NCBI GenBank assembly: GCA_905147135.1
Contig: LR990049.1
Coordinates: forward strand, 13,347,428-13,411,427
Length of the DNA stretch: 64,000 nt
Direction of reading: 5' to 3'
Origin: Blastobasis lacticolella
Lineage: Eukaryota > Arthropoda > Insecta > Lepidoptera > Blastobasidae
Part shown: piece after piece, positions 63,421 through 64,000 of the stretch
Layout: every line of letters starts with the position of its first letter
How positions within the stretch are numbered: position 1 is the first letter of the stretch
Position numbers and translations under genes: made by a program
The notes under the pieces: model-generated
Databases searched by the model: none
Told to the model about the DNA's origin: nothing
The model's input: the letters and a program-made list of their open reading frames with translations, nothing else

Positions 63421-64000
63421 CAGCACCACCATAACTATGATTACGTACTCAATTTATAAAAATAATAGCACTATGCTTTCCAAGTATTTCTTATTCTTGT
63501 TTTCTGATAACTGACGTGATGTTGGTAATACGTAAAATCATAGCGCACCATGTTTCAAGATGGTAAAATAATCTTAGATTAAATAACACCTTTTTTACTA
63601 TAAACACTGTTTGACATTGGGACGGATTTAACATAATTCTTACTATTTTTGTGGAGTAATTTTTTTTCTTAGTAACTTTCTATCAGACAGCCTACATTAA
63701 TTGACATAGGTACCCGCAAAAGCTAACATTTTTAAACTTAGCAGTAGTTTTTGACATTTTTACCAACAAATTGTAACACTGACGTAACTGACGTTGTTTA
63801 TGTTTTGTTTACATTCTTTCTATTTGTAGTTTCACTAAAGATACAAATAAACCTGCCATTCTCTCTACTAAGGGTATCAATAGTGTTTCTGTCAGAATAC
63901 TTTTCTTAATTGTCAAAGTAAATAACTCCTAAAATCCGCTAGGGAGCCTCTTCAGCACAGGTTTTTACTAAATAATAATTATGTATAGGACTCACCAGAT
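63421..64000. other. Intergenic to window end
   Basis: AT-rich, nothing recognised. Confidence 0.5.

Overview
The window is AT-rich nuclear DNA from an insect, most likely a moth or butterfly. The evidence is spliced genes with short first exons, arthropod-style core promoters, and interspersed repeats of types I associate with Lepidoptera: Jockey-, RTE- and CR1-like LINEs, tRNA-derived SINEs, Helitron-like pieces ending in CTAGT, and many short inverted-repeat (MITE) elements. No operons, rRNA, genuine tRNA genes or CRISPR arrays are visible.

Only two host genes are well supported, both on the + strand about 24 kb apart. Gene A (TATA 9652, exons about 9682-9734, 10936-11139 and 12943 onward; 113 aa) and gene B (TATA 37126, exons about 37157-37203, 38847-39020, 41361-41607 and 42076 onward; 150 aa) share one plan: a TATA promoter, a tiny non-coding first exon, a second exon starting 8 bases before the ATG, a signal peptide, a propeptide ending in R-x-K-R, the mature start Gly-Leu-Leu-Leu, and a phase-1 intron a few codons later. 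Their 3' exons differ: a Lys-rich, Ala/Gly tail in A, and GAGxx pentapeptide repeats plus a Gly/Tyr-rich tail with a C-terminal Cys in B. They look like diverged paralogs encoding small secreted, furin-processed proteins. I do not recognise the family.

Most of the rest is transposon-derived. From 1 to 9.6 kb there are scattered LINE, SINE and MITE fragments. At 16.3-18.8 kb there are several long-stem hairpins and a ~1 kb terminal-inverted-repeat element carrying an RTE fragment. At 21.7-25.8 kb lies a minus-strand Jockey-type LINE with an uninterrupted 896-aa ORF2 and an ORF1 that lacks its N-terminus. At 28.0-33.7 kb is a stack of nested insertions that can be ordered by target-site duplications: a LINE tail split by a CR1-like LINE (itself interrupted) and by a frameshifted RTE-type LINE, flanked by SINEs, one split by a probable solo LTR. 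At 46.6-47.8 kb is a young 1.18-kb DNA element with 172-bp inverted repeats and an 8-bp duplication. At 53.6-57.1 kb are three MITEs and a perfect 30-bp-stem hairpin. At 59.5 kb is a minus-strand PHD-finger coding segment, and at 61.0-61.6 kb a 15-bp minisatellite.

Long stretches (for example 3.7-6.2, 13.7-16.3, 18.8-21.7, 42.3-46.6, 51.4-53.6 and 61.6-63.2 kb) show no gene that I can support.
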